Source: Malachius bipustulatus | Lineage: Eukaryota; Arthropoda; Insecta; Coleoptera; Melyridae | NCBI GenBank assembly: GCA_910589415.1 | Contig: OU342636.1 | Coordinates: 3,764,437 to 3,828,436, forward strand | DNA: 64,000 bases | Reading direction: 5' to 3' | In this document: one piece after another, positions 1 to 10,902 of the stretch | Position numbering within the stretch: the stretch's first letter is position 1 | Layout: each line of letters opens with the position of its first letter | The notes under the pieces: model-generated | Seen by the model: the letters and a program-made list of their open reading frames with translations, nothing else | What the model was told of the DNA's origin: nothing | Database searches by the model: none | Made by a program: the position numbers and the translations under genes

Positions 1-178
1 TAAAAAAATAATATGGCGGTCATAAGAAAAACGAAAGTTAACTGAAAACTCTGCCCTTGTTTATTTATTTATTTATTAGTCGGTTTTGAAAATGGCTTTA
101 AACGTCAGATGGCGACTTATGTAAGCCTACAAAAAATTATTTATTAATTTCCAATAGCAAGAAAGATATTCCAAAAAA
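1..178. repeat. Divergent fragment of the long inverted-repeat family also at 39.9-42.1 kb
   Basis: The stretch shares blocks, in the same order and orientation, with the right arm of the inverted-repeat element near 41.87-42.03 kb. Shared blocks include TATGGCGG, a TAAGAAAAAC-AAAGTTAACT block, CAGATGGCGACTTATG-like sequence and AAGCCTACAAA-AATTATTTATT. The copy is diverged and cut by the window edge. No coding potential was seen. Confidence 0.55.
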
Positions 179-1214
179 AAAAAATCTCGATTTTTCAGTT
201 TTTTCGGGATATTTCAGCACCGACAGAAAATAAAAAAAAGTTCAGATTCTTATTAATCATCAAATTTAGCATCTTCCACTCTAATTTAACTGATCCTGTA
301 TGTTAGCGTTTACGAGATAGCAATACAAAGAAGGATATATGATGCATCACCCTGTATAGTTGAATTTATACTATAGGTCTGGACTTTAATTTTTTTAGCT
401 TCTGCAAAGTCTGTATCTAGTTTATTTTTGAGTTTTTTAATAAAGGAAAGTTATTTGAAAAGTTCCTGCCGACTTCCTCATAATACTGACTGCAAGATCA
501 TACTTAATTAAATATAATTTGGTGATAACCATCAGTTACTTACCTATATTATTTGTAGTTAGGTACTACTGTGATTTATAAGTTTGGTGGGTAGGTAGGT
601 GATTAAAAAAACCTACAAAGTTTTCAAAATTTATAAAAATACATAATAAAATTCCATAATGCGCACAAACACTTTCTAAACAATTTATAATATAAATAAT
701 TTAAAATATAATAATAATTGTTCCTTATATTCAAACAGTCACATGTTCATTTACCTCCTATAATATTCGCAAAAATTATTTTTATTTTATATTTTTACCT
801 CTTCTGTAGATTCTAGAGCTATTAAAATACAAATGATCCAGCCAGCACGTGCAACAGTAATAAAAAAAATCAGGTAAAAACGCACAATAAATGAAGAATT
901 TACAGGGTGATAAAAGAACATATCAATCGGTTACACCACACAGTGTGCATGTAACTGTTTATAATAACGTTTTATAATAATTATTCTTACCACACTAAAT
1001 TAAAATAGGGTCGAAAATAACACAAAGACACTTTCACTGTAGTTTTACACAGGTTTTTGCACAAAAACAAAGCTCTTTAGCAACACTTCCTCACTGTCAG
1101 CACGTGCTTTAGATACAAGGTTCGCGGGCCCAGCACTCCTCTGACGTCACATCAGCCTCGTGGAGTGGTGGGGACGCGACAACATGAGTAGCATAGGAAT
1201 GGAGCAATCCTATT
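179..1214. other. No gene seen; AT-rich intergenic sequence with MITE-end traces
   Basis: I see no open frame with recognisable protein and no RNA gene. Two short traces of ACAGGGTG-type transposon ends occur: an ATCACCCTGTA near 346-356 and a TACAGGGTGAT at 900-910. They face outwards, so they are ends of two separate partial elements, not a pair. Confidence 0.4.
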
Positions 1215-2075
1215 AGTGGAGCGGAAAGAGCCCGCTATCTCGCTTATTTAAGGTAGAAAAATTTTTCGGAGTAGAAAGATATGGGACCGGTACCATCATA
1301 TTAAGGGATCTTTGGGGCACTAGAATCTCGTTTTACGACAAGCTCCCTTGGTGCTGACAAAAGTTACAGCCCTTTGAATCTCAGATTTGTGATTTTTTTT
1401 TCACGAGTAAAAGCTTCGCAAAGTATTTTTTTTCTCCGTCGCCGGTTGACATTGGGGACTCTAGTTTTGTTTTTCCTTTATAGTTATGATTAGTGAACGA
1501 AATGACGTATTTGAAATGCAAGAAGTTTGTTCAATTTTCAAAATATTCAGTGTTTTTGACCGATTAAACACACAATTTCTGCAAAGTTCCGACTTTGAAC
1601 ACCTTTAAATTTTTTTTTCACGATATCGATTTCAGTTTTTTTGTTACCATCTGATAAAATGAAGCTTTGTGAACATTTTATTTCGTATAACATGTAGTCG
1701 CGTTTCAAAAATAAACTTTCTAGAGCCGTTTATATGAAACCCTGAAGTTGAACAGATATGTTTAGCATAGAACGGACGGAGTGCGAGTTATAGCGCGGCG
1801 ACGGCTGTTGAACAAGGAACGGCTGAGGGTAAGATTGTTACTGTTATGTACCTATTCAATAATAATTTAGGGACGTTTATTTATTGTAATATTGTTTAAA
1901 TAAGGCTTTGTTATTTATTAAATATTTTAACATGCTTGAAATTCATTGAACATTTTCATATTTTCAATTGGTTAATATACCTAAAGGGCAATAGAAAGCA
2001 AGGTATGGTCTAAGCAAGGTAGTACCTATAATAGGTATACCTATCTACGACATGCGGTTATAATTACACCTTAGA

Positions 2076-2375
2076 GCGGCTGGTCGTCATAATTATTATG
2101 CGAAGTATGTTCCTGTTTATCTCTCCGATATGAATAAATTAAAAACCAAAAATTCGAAAATGTATGATTTCCTAAATGAGGGTAATTTCGTAGTCAAAAA
2201 GACTGCAGAAAAGAGATTCAATTGTGTAGCTTTCGACATGGCATTAGAGCAAAGCATTAATAGAGACTGCAAAATCTATGGGGGGAGGGGGTAATGGACT
2301 TCACTAAAAAACAAGAAACCTTATTGAGGGTTAGTAACAAGACATTCACTTGGTGATTATGTAAAAAAAATATGA
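2076..2375 (+). pseudogene. Left-arm copy of a transposon-associated protein fragment
   Basis: Reading forward, the arm encodes AAGRHNYYAKYVPVYLSDM at its start and FDMALEQSINRDCK further on. Proteins with this pattern (GRHNYAK..PVYL.DM followed by DMALEQ.INR..K..GG..GFTKK) occur repeatedly in animal genomes, usually attached to mobile elements; I do not know a settled family name. The frame breaks after the G-rich run at 2279-2291 and again near 2325, so this copy cannot be translated through. It is the mirror image of the better-preserved copy on the other arm. Function of the intact family is unknown to me. Confidence 0.5.
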
Positions 2376-2637
2376 AATACTGTCCTGAACTGATCACCGT
2401 CAACGGCAACAGTGCAGTACTGAAAAATAACGGGATGAAAAAGACCTATTATTATTAGTTATTTTTTAATAAAAAATATTTAATTATTAGACGTTCAGTA
2501 ACTTCATTCAAAAAGTTCTGTCAGATTTTCAGCATCTTATTTCAATCCTTTTAAAATTGAAAAGAACTTAAATCTCCTTTGAATACTACATTATTATATT
2601 ATAATGCCAAAAGTAATTGAAAAAAAACTTAATTTAA

Positions 2638-2908
2638 AGTCAAGACTTAAGGGACACTCTACTTCTGTTTTGTATCAAATTCCCGATATCGTTGACTCTA
2701 TTCTAATAGATGGGATGGCAATGATTCAAATCAGTTAAAGAAGCAAAACGAACATTTAATGATTTCGGCAATTTACTTTTGACAAAAATTGGTATTGCCA
2801 TCCTATCTATTAGAATAGAGTCAACGATATCGAGAATTTGATACAAAAGTAGAATGTAGAATGTCCCTGAAAAGTAGAATGAAGTAAAGTGTCCCTTCAG
2901 TCTTGACT
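2638..2908. mobile_element. 271-bp TTAA-flanked MITE in the centre of the giant inverted repeat
   Basis: Ends are AGTCAAGACT and AGTCTTGACT, exact inverse complements, and each is flanked by TTAA (2634-2637 and 2909-2912). Inside, a second inverted segment pairs ATCGTTGACTCTATTC near 2687 with its complement near 2805-2835, so most of the element can fold back. TTAA duplication is the signature of piggyBac-type insertion. No coding sequence, so it is non-autonomous. Confidence 0.7.
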
Positions 2909-2913
2909 TTAAA

Positions 2914-3655
2914 TCCGACTTAACGTTTTTTCTCGTTGTAAAATCTTCATGAAATATTGACAAAGGAACAGAATAAGATAATTCATGTGACATTATATCT
3001 GACGTATCAGTTAAAGGGTTAATCGAGCAATGGTTAGAACTCTTCTAAACATAGCTTCGGACCCTACAGCTGCCAAAAAAGTCTCTGCATAAAAAGTATT
3101 TTTCATGAAGTCCTCGTGGTTCTTTTTGGCATCAATAAGACACATGTCATCAGGCTATTTTCAATTTCTTTTGATGCGATCCACCCAGTAGTAATATTAA
3201 TTAAATTCTCGGGAATTATCGACAATCAAATGGATTGGTCCATTGCTCTTCAAATAGCTCCCATCATTTTTTGTAGGTCTTTTTCATCCCGTTATTTTTC
3301 AGTACTGCAGTTCATCCCGTTGACGGTGATCAGTTCGGGACAGTATTTCATTTTTTTTTTTTACATAATCACCAAGTGAATGTCTTGTTACTAACCATCT
3401 CAATAAGGTTTCTTGTTTTTTAGTGAAGTCCACTACCCCCTCCCCCCATAGCTTTTGCAGTCTCTATTAATGCTTTGCTCTAATGCCATGTCGAAAGCTA
3501 CACAATTGAATCTCTTTTCTGCAGTCTTTTTGACTACGAAATTACCCTCATTTAGGAAATCATACATTTTCGAATTTTTGGTTTTTAATTTATTCATATC
3601 GGAGAGATAAACAGGAACATACTTCGCATAATAATTATGACGACCAGCCGCTCTA
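2914..3655 (-). pseudogene. Right-arm and central copy of the same transposon-associated gene, decayed
   Basis: On the minus strand the order is the GRHNYYAKYVPVYL motif (about 3655-3600), DMALEQSINRDCK (about 3490), then ETLLRWLVTRHSLGDYVKK (about 3410-3350). The last piece is intact here but broken in the left arm. Beyond the arm the centre continues with patches such as EEQWTNPFDCR, ENLINITTGWIASKEIENSL and DIMSHELSYSVPLSIFHEDF, in several frames. This indicates a longer reading frame of which the left arm copied only part. Stops and frameshifts are frequent, so it is dead. A TTAA-flanked MITE interrupts it at 2638-2908. Confidence 0.5.
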
Positions 3656-4502
3656 AGGTGTAATTATAACCGCATGTCGTAGATAGGTATACCTATTATA
3701 GGTCCTACCTTGCTTAGACCATACCTTGCTTTCTATTGCCCTTTAGGTATATTAACCAATTGAAAATATGAAAATGTTCAATGAATTTCAAGCATGTTAA
3801 AATATTTAATAAATAACAAAGCCTTATTTAAACAATATTACAATAAATAAACGTCCCTAAATTATTATTGAATAGGTACATAACAGTAACAACCTTACCC
3901 TCAGCCGTTCCTTGTTCAACAGCCGTCGCCGCGCTATAACTCGCACTCCGTCCGTTCTATGCTAAACATATCTGTTCAACTTCAGGGTTTCATATAAACG
4001 GCTCTAGAAAGTTTATTTTTGAAACGCGACTACATGTTATACGAAATAAAATGTTCACAAAGCTTCATTTTATCAGATGGTAACAAAAAAACTGAAATCG
4101 ATATCGTGAAAAAAAAATTTAAAGGTGTTCAAAGTCGGAACTTTGCAGAAATTGTGTGTTTAATCGGTCAAAAACACTGAATATTTTGAAAATTGAACAA
4201 ACTTCTTGCATTTCAAATACGTCATTTCGTTCACTAATCATAACTATAAAGGAAAAACAAAACTAGAGTCCCCAATGTCAACCGGCGACGGAGAAAAAAA
4301 ATACTTTGCGAAGCTTTTACTCGTGAAAAAAAAATCACAAATCTGAGATTCAAAGGGCTGTAACTTTTGTCAGCACCAAGGGAGCTTGTCGTAAAACGAG
4401 ATTCTAGTGCCCCAAAGATCCCTTAACATGATGGCACCTGTCCCATATCTTTCTACTCCGAAAATTTTTTTGTGCATATTTTCAGCCTCTTTCCGCTCCA
4501 CT

Positions 4503-4943
4503 ATATAGTTATATACAGAATCCTTGTTGCTGGACTGCCTGGAGTGTGCCATCAATAGGTGCCATGTTGTGGTTATGGTTATGGTTATGGTACTATTATT
4601 GTTATGGTTATACCTTGAAATTCTTGAACATCGCTGTCGTCACATTATTATTTATCGAAGCACATTTCTTTACAAGCATTCTATTTTAACGATATTCACA
4701 TTGCTCACTTATTTAATCTTTCTATTTACTCGCTACCATTTCTTTTATCATTCTTTTATTCATGAAATTATTTAAACAATTTATTTATTTTGATTGAACT
4801 AATTTGTACATAAAACCTCATGTGACTTTATTTCATTTGTAAGAATGCTTGCTTCGATTATTATTTCGATTTTTTCGATTATTATATATTTGATTATTAT
4901 TATTTCCGATCTTTATTTATCTCTAAATTATTATCGTCAATTG
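4503..4943. other. No gene seen; short GGTTAT tandem run
   Basis: AT-rich sequence with a small imperfect tandem of GGTTAT units at about 4568-4612. Short reading frames here show no conserved motif. Confidence 0.4.
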
Positions 4944-4951
4944 GGTTGAAC

Positions 4952-5800
4952 CAGAGCTGGCCATGTACTCGAGTACTTTACTCGTATTTTTGTTACGAGT
5001 AAAAAAACTACTCGTAATTTTTTACTCACAAGTACTTTCCATCCAAAATACTTACTACTCGTAGGGATAAGTACAATTACAACTACTCGAGAAATTTTAC
5101 TCGTGAAATACGGATATTTTTACGGATAGTAATGACGTCATGCCGTCAGCAGGGAACCGATCTAAAAACGAGTTCACCGTCCTGCGCAATTGCACTGTCA
5201 CTGTCACTAGTATAATGCCGCATTTTATATTACATTATTTTTATATAACATATCAAATATGCGCTATGTGAGAAGTTATTAATTTCTTTACAATAAAATT
5301 ACTTTCATTGAAAAACTTCTTTCAAATTCAAAGCATTTGAATTTATGTTGAAGATTAAATACTGCTTTTTCCCTTACACCCCCCCCCCTCCCTAAATGAA
5401 AGCCTAACTTCGCCACTGGGTGCATCCGTGCATCGGGCATCGGGCGTCATGAAGCACTCTCGAACAGGGCGCCATTATCACAGGAGCCGGCACTGCTTAG
5501 ATTAGAATATAATACGATCTACGGAACGGATATACCTATGCTCTCACTCGTATTTAGCTATCACAAGCCTGACGTCATAGGCTGGTTGCGCCTTGGTATT
5601 TATTGGTATCATGATGGATCATGCGCACGACACGAATAAAACTACTCGTACTTGTTACTCGTGTTTTCACGAGTATTACTCGTACTCGTCCACCTGTTTG
5701 TGCCAAAATACTTACGAGTAAATACTTACGAGTACATTTTCCAAGTACTCGTACTCGAATTATTTACGAGTACTCTTTTCAGTACTCGTGCCCAGCTCTG
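4952..5800. mobile_element. hAT-type MITE, 849 bp, perfect 8-bp target-site duplication
   Basis: The left end CAGAGCTGG and right end CCAGCTCTG are inverted repeats, and GGTTGAAC flanks both sides exactly (4944-4951 and 5801-5808). An 8-bp duplication with CAG..CTG termini is diagnostic of hAT elements. Both subterminal zones are dense in ACGAGTA/TACTCGT words in both orientations, which may be transposase-binding repeats. The middle (about 5110-5590) is unique and non-coding. A diverged copy of the right part lies at 39076-39688. Confidence 0.88.
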
Positions 5801-6119
5801 GGTTGAACATGTGCTTTTCATGATTTTACATTTGTTTTGTGGTAAATTAATTTCAATTGTGACTTGTTGATCATTAATCATTATTTATATTTCAATTTCA
5901 TTGTTTTGCAATGCGAATGACACACACACACTGATATTTATTTCGAATGCTTTCTTCGAACCGCACGTGCTTTATTTGATTTCATTCACGAACAAGTCCA
6001 GGAGAGTACCTGCGATGAACGAATTATAACGTTGAGGTAGCGATGGTAGTATTTTGATTTTAAACTGTAACAAAGGAACTTTAATTCGAGTTCACCTATC
6101 GCCCAAGTAACACAGTTTC

Positions 6120-6728
6120 ATCTAAAAGATGTATTTTTAACGTCCAGCATATACATCTATAGATGGTAGTTTGTAGACTATAATTTTGAAGCAAAATGTC
6201 CGCGGCGTAGACCGTCTATGCGACGTCTACAGTATGCATCTATGAGATGTCTTCCAATATACATCGATTAGATGCCTACTGTATGCATCTATGAGACGTC
6301 TACAATATGCGTCTATTAGATATCTACAATGTGCATCTATAACGTAGATTATGGGTGAATCTATAGGGTGTATAGCATAGACGTCTATAGATGGTAACTT
6401 ATAGACTACAATTTTGAAGCAAAATGTCCGCGGCGTAGATCGTCTATGCGACGTCTACATTTATACATCTTTGAGATGTCTTGCAATATGCATCAATTAG
6501 ATGTCTTGCAATATGCATCAATTAGATGCCTACAGTATGCATCTATTAAGCATCTACAAGATGCATCTAATAGACGTGCTCATTATACATCAATAAGATG
6601 CCTACAATATGTATTTATGAGACGTCTTATTATGTATCTATGAGACGTCTACAACATACATCTTAGAGATGACGCCACTATGCATCTATGGGACGTCTGA
6701 AATATGCATTAATGAGATATCTAATATA
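6120..6728. repeat. Left subterminal array of short CATCTA/AGACGTC repeats
   Basis: About twenty degenerate ~32-bp units of the type GCATCTATGAGACGTCTACA run through this stretch. A longer unit of about 85 bp, containing GAAGCAAAATGTCCGCGGCG, occurs twice (near 6150 and 6383), so there is also a higher-order period of roughly 233 bp. A small frame over the array has no protein meaning. Confidence 0.7.
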
Positions 6729-7674
6729 CAGGGTGTTCCAGTTTGTATGTTCATAATACCGCCCAACGGTGGAATGAGTAAAAATAAATATATTTTTCCT
6801 ATAAAGTTTTTATTTTTGAGATACAGGGTGTTAAACTTTTAATAAAATATGATCTTTTTCGAAAATATGTTAAATATACTTCACCCAATATTGTTAAAAT
6901 TTGTCAGTTTTATTTGCTGTAAGGGGCTAATTTAGTTTTTTTTGTCAGATTAGGCAATTACAAGTAAAACTTTTTTGTCCATTAACTTTTTTTCGTATTT
7001 TGATTTGTTTTTGAAATAATAAATATAATCCAATTAATTGCTTATTCCTGGACCAACCAAGAAACTTAAAAAAATTAAGAAAACAAAATTCCTTAATTTA
7101 GATGTTGAGAAATGTATATCATTTAATAATTATTTTTTCTTTTTGTTACTATTAAAAAGAAGTAATAAAAGGAATATAATTGCAGAAAAAATCCCTTATG
7201 TTTCTTATGTGGTCCAGGGATATGCATTATTAAGTAATAAATTCTATTTTCTATTTCAAAAATGCGAAGCAAGATACATAAAAATCTAATAAACAAGACA
7301 GTTGTATGTACTTGTAATATATTATGCTTAATCTGACAAAACAATAAATATAAAAAAACCATTGGCGTATTTTTTTTTCAAAATAATATTCGTTGAGGTG
7401 CTTACTGGGAGCCACTGGACTTAGTAATTTTAATATATTTAGAGCTAAATTAGCCCCTTACTGTAGCAAATGAAACTGCCAAATTTCAACAATATTGGGA
7501 AAGTATCTATATTCAAGATTTTTTCGAAAAATACCATATTTTAATAAAATTTTAATACCCTGCATCTGAAAAATAAAACGTTTTAGAGCAATACTTCTAG
7601 GAAAAAATATATTTCTTTTTACTTATTCTAGCGTTAGTTGGAGTTATGAACATACAAACTGGAACACCGCCCTG
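6729..7674. mobile_element. TA-flanked palindromic MITE with CAGGGTGTTCC ends
   Basis: The left end CAGGGTGTTCCAGTTTGTAT and the right end ATACAAACTGGAACACCGCC are inverted repeats, each next to TA (6727-6728, 7675-7676). The arms pair over most of their length, for example AAGGGGCTAATTTAG near 6922 with CTAAATTAGCCCCTT near 7445. The whole element is therefore a loose 0.95-kb hairpin. Ends and TA duplication fit a non-autonomous Tc1/mariner relative. It sits inside the left end of the 13.9-kb block. Confidence 0.75.
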
Positions 7675-7823
7675 TATACAATGAGATGTTTAGTAGGTAA
7701 ACTATATTGCTGAAAATATAATAACAACAGATAGAGGTATACTTTAACTGATTTTTTAATTACTCGGCTTTTTTACACTAAATTATTGTTATTGCATTAT
7801 TATTACACATAATAGGTAGGTAT

Positions 7824-9163
7824 TGTTATAAAAAGCTCATTACGCTTATTTACGTAGAAATAGTTTTTTTTTCTTTCATGAAGAATAGTCTTTAGCTTTA
7901 GAAAAAGTTTCTATTGGAACAGAATATTTAGATTTGTTTGGGAGAGTAGAATAGTAAATATTGTAATAATAAGGTGAAATGTCATAGAATAATTTTTGTA
8001 AAATAATTAGAATAATTAGAATAAGTTAGCTAGAGTGTATGGGGAAATGTCAAGCATAAAATTATAAAAGGTCACAATTTTGAAGAAAAGAACAGCAACT
8101 CTAGTAGCAGGGAAATTGGCTGTTAGAATGGGGAAAACATAACATGTCCAAAGAGGATTTTGTGTGTTATACTCCAGAAGAGAAATGAATTTCATAGATG
8201 TTGATTGGAAGGAAAATACAAAAATTATCCGCTGTCATAGTGAGAAAAAATATGTTGTCAAGCAGATAACAATCGAATTTACATAGTTACAAGAAAAACT
8301 ATAAATAGAAAAACAACGATTATTTGAGGAGATTCCTAAAACACAAGTTAATCAGTGTAGATCACGAAATCATAACCAAACATCGTAAACATCGAGAACA
8401 TCGTGAAAATTTTCGAACATCAAGAATTTGGAAAAGAACAGAGGCCGTAGCTGACTGCAAGAAGAAACATATAGGTTAGAAGGAGAGATTTGGTTAGCTG
8501 GTAGCTGACAACTGCAATTAGATTTGGATACAGCCGTGCGGAGATTTGGCTAGCAGGCAGCTGACAATTGCAGATTGATTTGGGTACAGCCGTGCAGCGA
8601 TTTGGATTCTGCGATTTTGACATTGAAGATAGAAAAACGTAGCAGTGAACTGGATATATCCATGCAGAGATCTACATTAAAATTGCTGACACACTAACAG
8701 CAAGGCTACTAGAGTTGACTTCAAGCATTGTTCAACAGCTGATTCCGTGGGTTATTTCTTTCGTTAACCTACGAGGGACTTCTGTCAAGAATTAATGACA
8801 GAAGGTCAGTGACGAAGAAGATTCATTAAGGGAACAAACTGTGAGTAATTTTAAGTTATTTTTAAGTTAGTTGTTGTAAGTGTTATTGTTTGGAAAATTT
8901 TTTATTGTAATAAAACCCAAACAAATTTAAATTGAGAGTTTCAATAGAAGTTTATAGGTTATGAAAATTTTAAAAAATTTATAAAAAAAAGGTACTTGAA
9001 CTCACTCTGAGTAATAGAGGTCTCATACAGACTAAACTTTTATTAGTTTTTAAAAAAGAAAGGCCCCCTAAATAAATAATTTGTTTATGGTAAGAGGGAA
9101 TCAAAGAGGAAAATAAATTTTCAAAAAAGAGTAGAGAAAGCACAGTCCCTGCGAACCATAACA
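7824..9163 (+). repeat. 5' LTR of the Ty3/gypsy element
   Basis: Starts TGTTAT and ends ATAACA. It contains a likely TATA box (8300-8307), an AATAAA signal (8909-8914) and an imperfect tandem of a ~57-bp unit starting GAGATTTGG (8484 and 8541, with a partial third). At 1340 bp it is long for the group. The 67-codon minus-strand frame at 8420-8623 is repeated exactly in the other LTR and has no protein support. Confidence 0.93.
8300..8307 (+). promoter_or_regulatory. Putative TATA box in the 5' LTR
   Basis: TATAAATA within the LTR about 600 bp before the AATAAA signal; the same octamer is at 14600-14607 in the 3' LTR. Its role as the U3 promoter is inferred from position alone. Confidence 0.45.
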
Positions 9164-9167
9164 AAAT

Positions 9168-9185
9168 TGGCGCCCAACGTGGGGC
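9168..9185 (+). other. tRNA primer-binding site
   Basis: TGGCGCCCAACGTGGGGC lies 4 nt after the end of the 5' LTR. It has the TGGCGCCC start typical of retroelement primer-binding sites. I think a lysine-type tRNA is the most likely primer but cannot verify it. Confidence 0.8.
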
Positions 9186-9369
9186 TCTTTCATTTATAAC
9201 AGTTCAGAATAAGGTAATTCCCAACACAAAGACTTCTGTCTAGTAAACTTATGTATTAGTAAGTTTTTATTTTTATTTTATTGATAACTAGACTCAAGTT
9301 TGATTCAATTTAGTAGACAGGTATAGGAATTCATGGAAATTAATTTTATAACAATCTATACCAGTTAAT

Positions 9370-10902
9370 ATGTCACACACAAAGAAACAAAGTGAACAAT
9401 TAGACAAAGAGGAAAGAGAACAAGAAGTACAAGGGTCAAATCAAGAAATCGCAAATATGATGGTGATGTTAATGAAGAAGATGGACGAAAATAGTAAGAT
9501 GATTTTACACGAAAACAGTAGGAAAATAGATGAAAATAGTAAGAAGATAATGGATGAAAATAGTAAGAAGATGGATGAAAATAGTAAGAAGGTGGACGAA
9601 ATTAGTAAGAAGATGGATGAAAATAGTAAGAAACTTACGGACGAAATACAGAGTGTTAAAGGGAGTGTAGAAAAAATTAAAGAAGAAGTAAATGATAAAA
9701 TAGAGAAAAATAAAGTGATCATTTATGAGAAAATAGAAGAAGTGAGAGTAGAAATTCAAGAAGATACAGATCAGAAGTTGAATAGTGTCGTTGATGTCAT
9801 TGAAAAGAATTTGAATGAAACAAATTCTAGAGTGCAAATTATACAGAGTGATGTGGTAGTGATAGATGAACAAGTGCATAATTTATCAGAAATTATAAAT
9901 AAAGAAAGAAAAAATAGAGAAAAGGAAAATCAAGAAATGAAACAAGAAATAAGTAGAAAAAACAGTGTAGGAACTGGAGGAGCAAGGCAAGAAATTAGAG
10001 TAGTAATGCCAACAGTGGAAGACGGAATAAATTTTGATGGAGACAGTAGAAAAATACATCCTAACACTTTTATGAAAATGATAAAGAATAGAGTAAGAAA
10101 CATAGAAGATATAGAAGAGGTAAAAGATGTTATCAGGACAAAATTAATGGGAAATGCATCGCTATGGTATGCAGCAAAAGAAAGTGAAATAAACAGTTTA
10201 GAAGATTTCGAGGAACAATTTTTGAAGTATTTTTGGGGAGAAGTGCAACAGGCCAGAATTCAAGAAAAATTATATTGGGGAAAGTATGATAAAAAAGGGA
10301 ATAAAAGTATGACAAACTATGCAATATATTTGTATAATACTGGACAACATCTAGAGCCAAAATTGAGACAAGAAGATTTGATACTATACATTGCAAGACA
10401 TTTCAGTCCACAAATTTCAGAGACAATTTCCATCCAAAACATAAAAACTTTGGATCAATTAACAAACTATTTGATGAGAATAGAAAGAACATACAGGACT
10501 GGGGAGGATAGGAAAGAACCAGGAGATAGAAATTTTCAAAGAAACTTCTCACAGAATGCGAATTTCAATATGAATAGGAATCAAAGATATGAAAACGGAG
10601 GGCAAACTGAAAATAGAATGAGATGGAATGGTAATGGAAATAATTTCAGACCGAGATACGATGGAAACAACGGAAATAGGAATAATGACACATCGCGATG
10701 GAACAGAGGAGAAGGACGAGGACAGATGAATAGACAAGAATATCCAAGATCACAACATAATGTTGATAATGAAAGAAGAGACAGGCAAATTAATAATATA
10801 CGAAGATACGAGCAGGAGCAAGTAAATGAGAGAAGAGAAAGTCATGAAGAAGTAAGAAATGGGGAGCAGCAGGTTTTTCCCCAAGGCACAAACCAAATTT
10901 AA
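9370..10902 (+). CDS. gag: Gag polyprotein of the Ty3/gypsy element
   Basis: This 510-codon frame opens with the first ATG after the leader. Residues ~35-100 are a heptad array: the unit KKMDENS and variants are repeated about eight times, encoded by 21- and 24-nt tandem repeats, giving a long coiled coil that continues to ~200. Residues ~215-375 resemble a retrotransposon capsid domain (FDGDSRKIHPNTF, then LMGNASLWY, then FEEQFLKYFWG). The C-terminus is rich in Asn, Arg and Gln and is basic, with no CCHC knuckle, so RNA binding probably relies on the basic tail. It assembles the virus-like particle. The last 55 nt overlap the pol frame, which lies at -1, so Gag-Pol is probably made by frameshifting. 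No disabling mutation is visible. Confidence 0.9.
   Translation: MSHTKKQSEQLDKEEREQEVQGSNQEIANMMVMLMKKMDENSKMILHENSRKIDENSKKIMDENSKKMDENSKKVDEISKKMDENSKKLTDEIQSVKGSVEKIKEEVNDKIEKNKVIIYEKIEEVRVEIQEDTDQKLNSVVDVIEKNLNETNSRVQIIQSDVVVIDEQVHNLSEIINKERKNREKENQEMKQEISRKNSVGTGGARQEIRVVMPTVEDGINFDGDSRKIHPNTFMKMIKNRVRNIEDIEEVKDVIRTKLMGNASLWYAAKESEINSLEDFEEQFLKYFWGEVQQARIQEKLYWGKYDKKGNKSMTNYAIYLYNTGQHLEPKLRQEDLILYIARHFSPQISETISIQNIKTLDQLTNYLMRIERTYRTGEDRKEPGDRNFQRNFSQNANFNMNRNQRYENGGQTENRMRWNGNGNNFRPRYDGNNGNRNNDTSRWNRGEGRGQMNRQEYPRSQHNVDNERRDRQINNIRRYEQEQVNERRESHEEVRNGEQQVFPQGTNQI

Larger units (their letters stand above)
1215..4502. repeat. Giant inverted repeat: two ~1.23-kb arms around a ~0.83-kb centre
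   Basis: The arm 1215-2448 reappears as its reverse complement at 3274-4502. Matching starts at AGTGGAGCGGAAAGAG on the left and CTCTTTCCGCTCCACT on the right. It runs through the same landmarks in mirror order: the GGGCACTAGAATCTCGT block, a GCGCGGCGACGGCTG block, and G-runs near 2282 and 3440. The arms differ by small indels (for example a 2-nt difference near 2325 versus 3400) but are otherwise close to identical, so the duplication is fairly recent. The ends lie in AGTGG/CCACT; I could not define a clean target duplication. The arms and centre carry pieces of a transposon-associated gene, so this looks like a fold-back type element or an inverted duplication of an element end, not host sequence. 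Confidence 0.8.

Noticed and set aside
3116..3379. 87-codon plus-strand ORF in the giant inverted repeat
   Set aside because: The protein-like signal is on the opposite strand (NPFD, LINITTGW patches); this frame is its shadow.
4568..4612. GGTTAT tandem as telomeric repeat
   Set aside because: Short and imperfect, and not the TTAGG repeat of insects; simple-sequence run only.
9441..10737. Several minus-strand ORFs over gag
   Set aside because: Low-complexity Ser/Phe/Leu frames that mirror the A/G-rich heptad repeats; shadows of gag.
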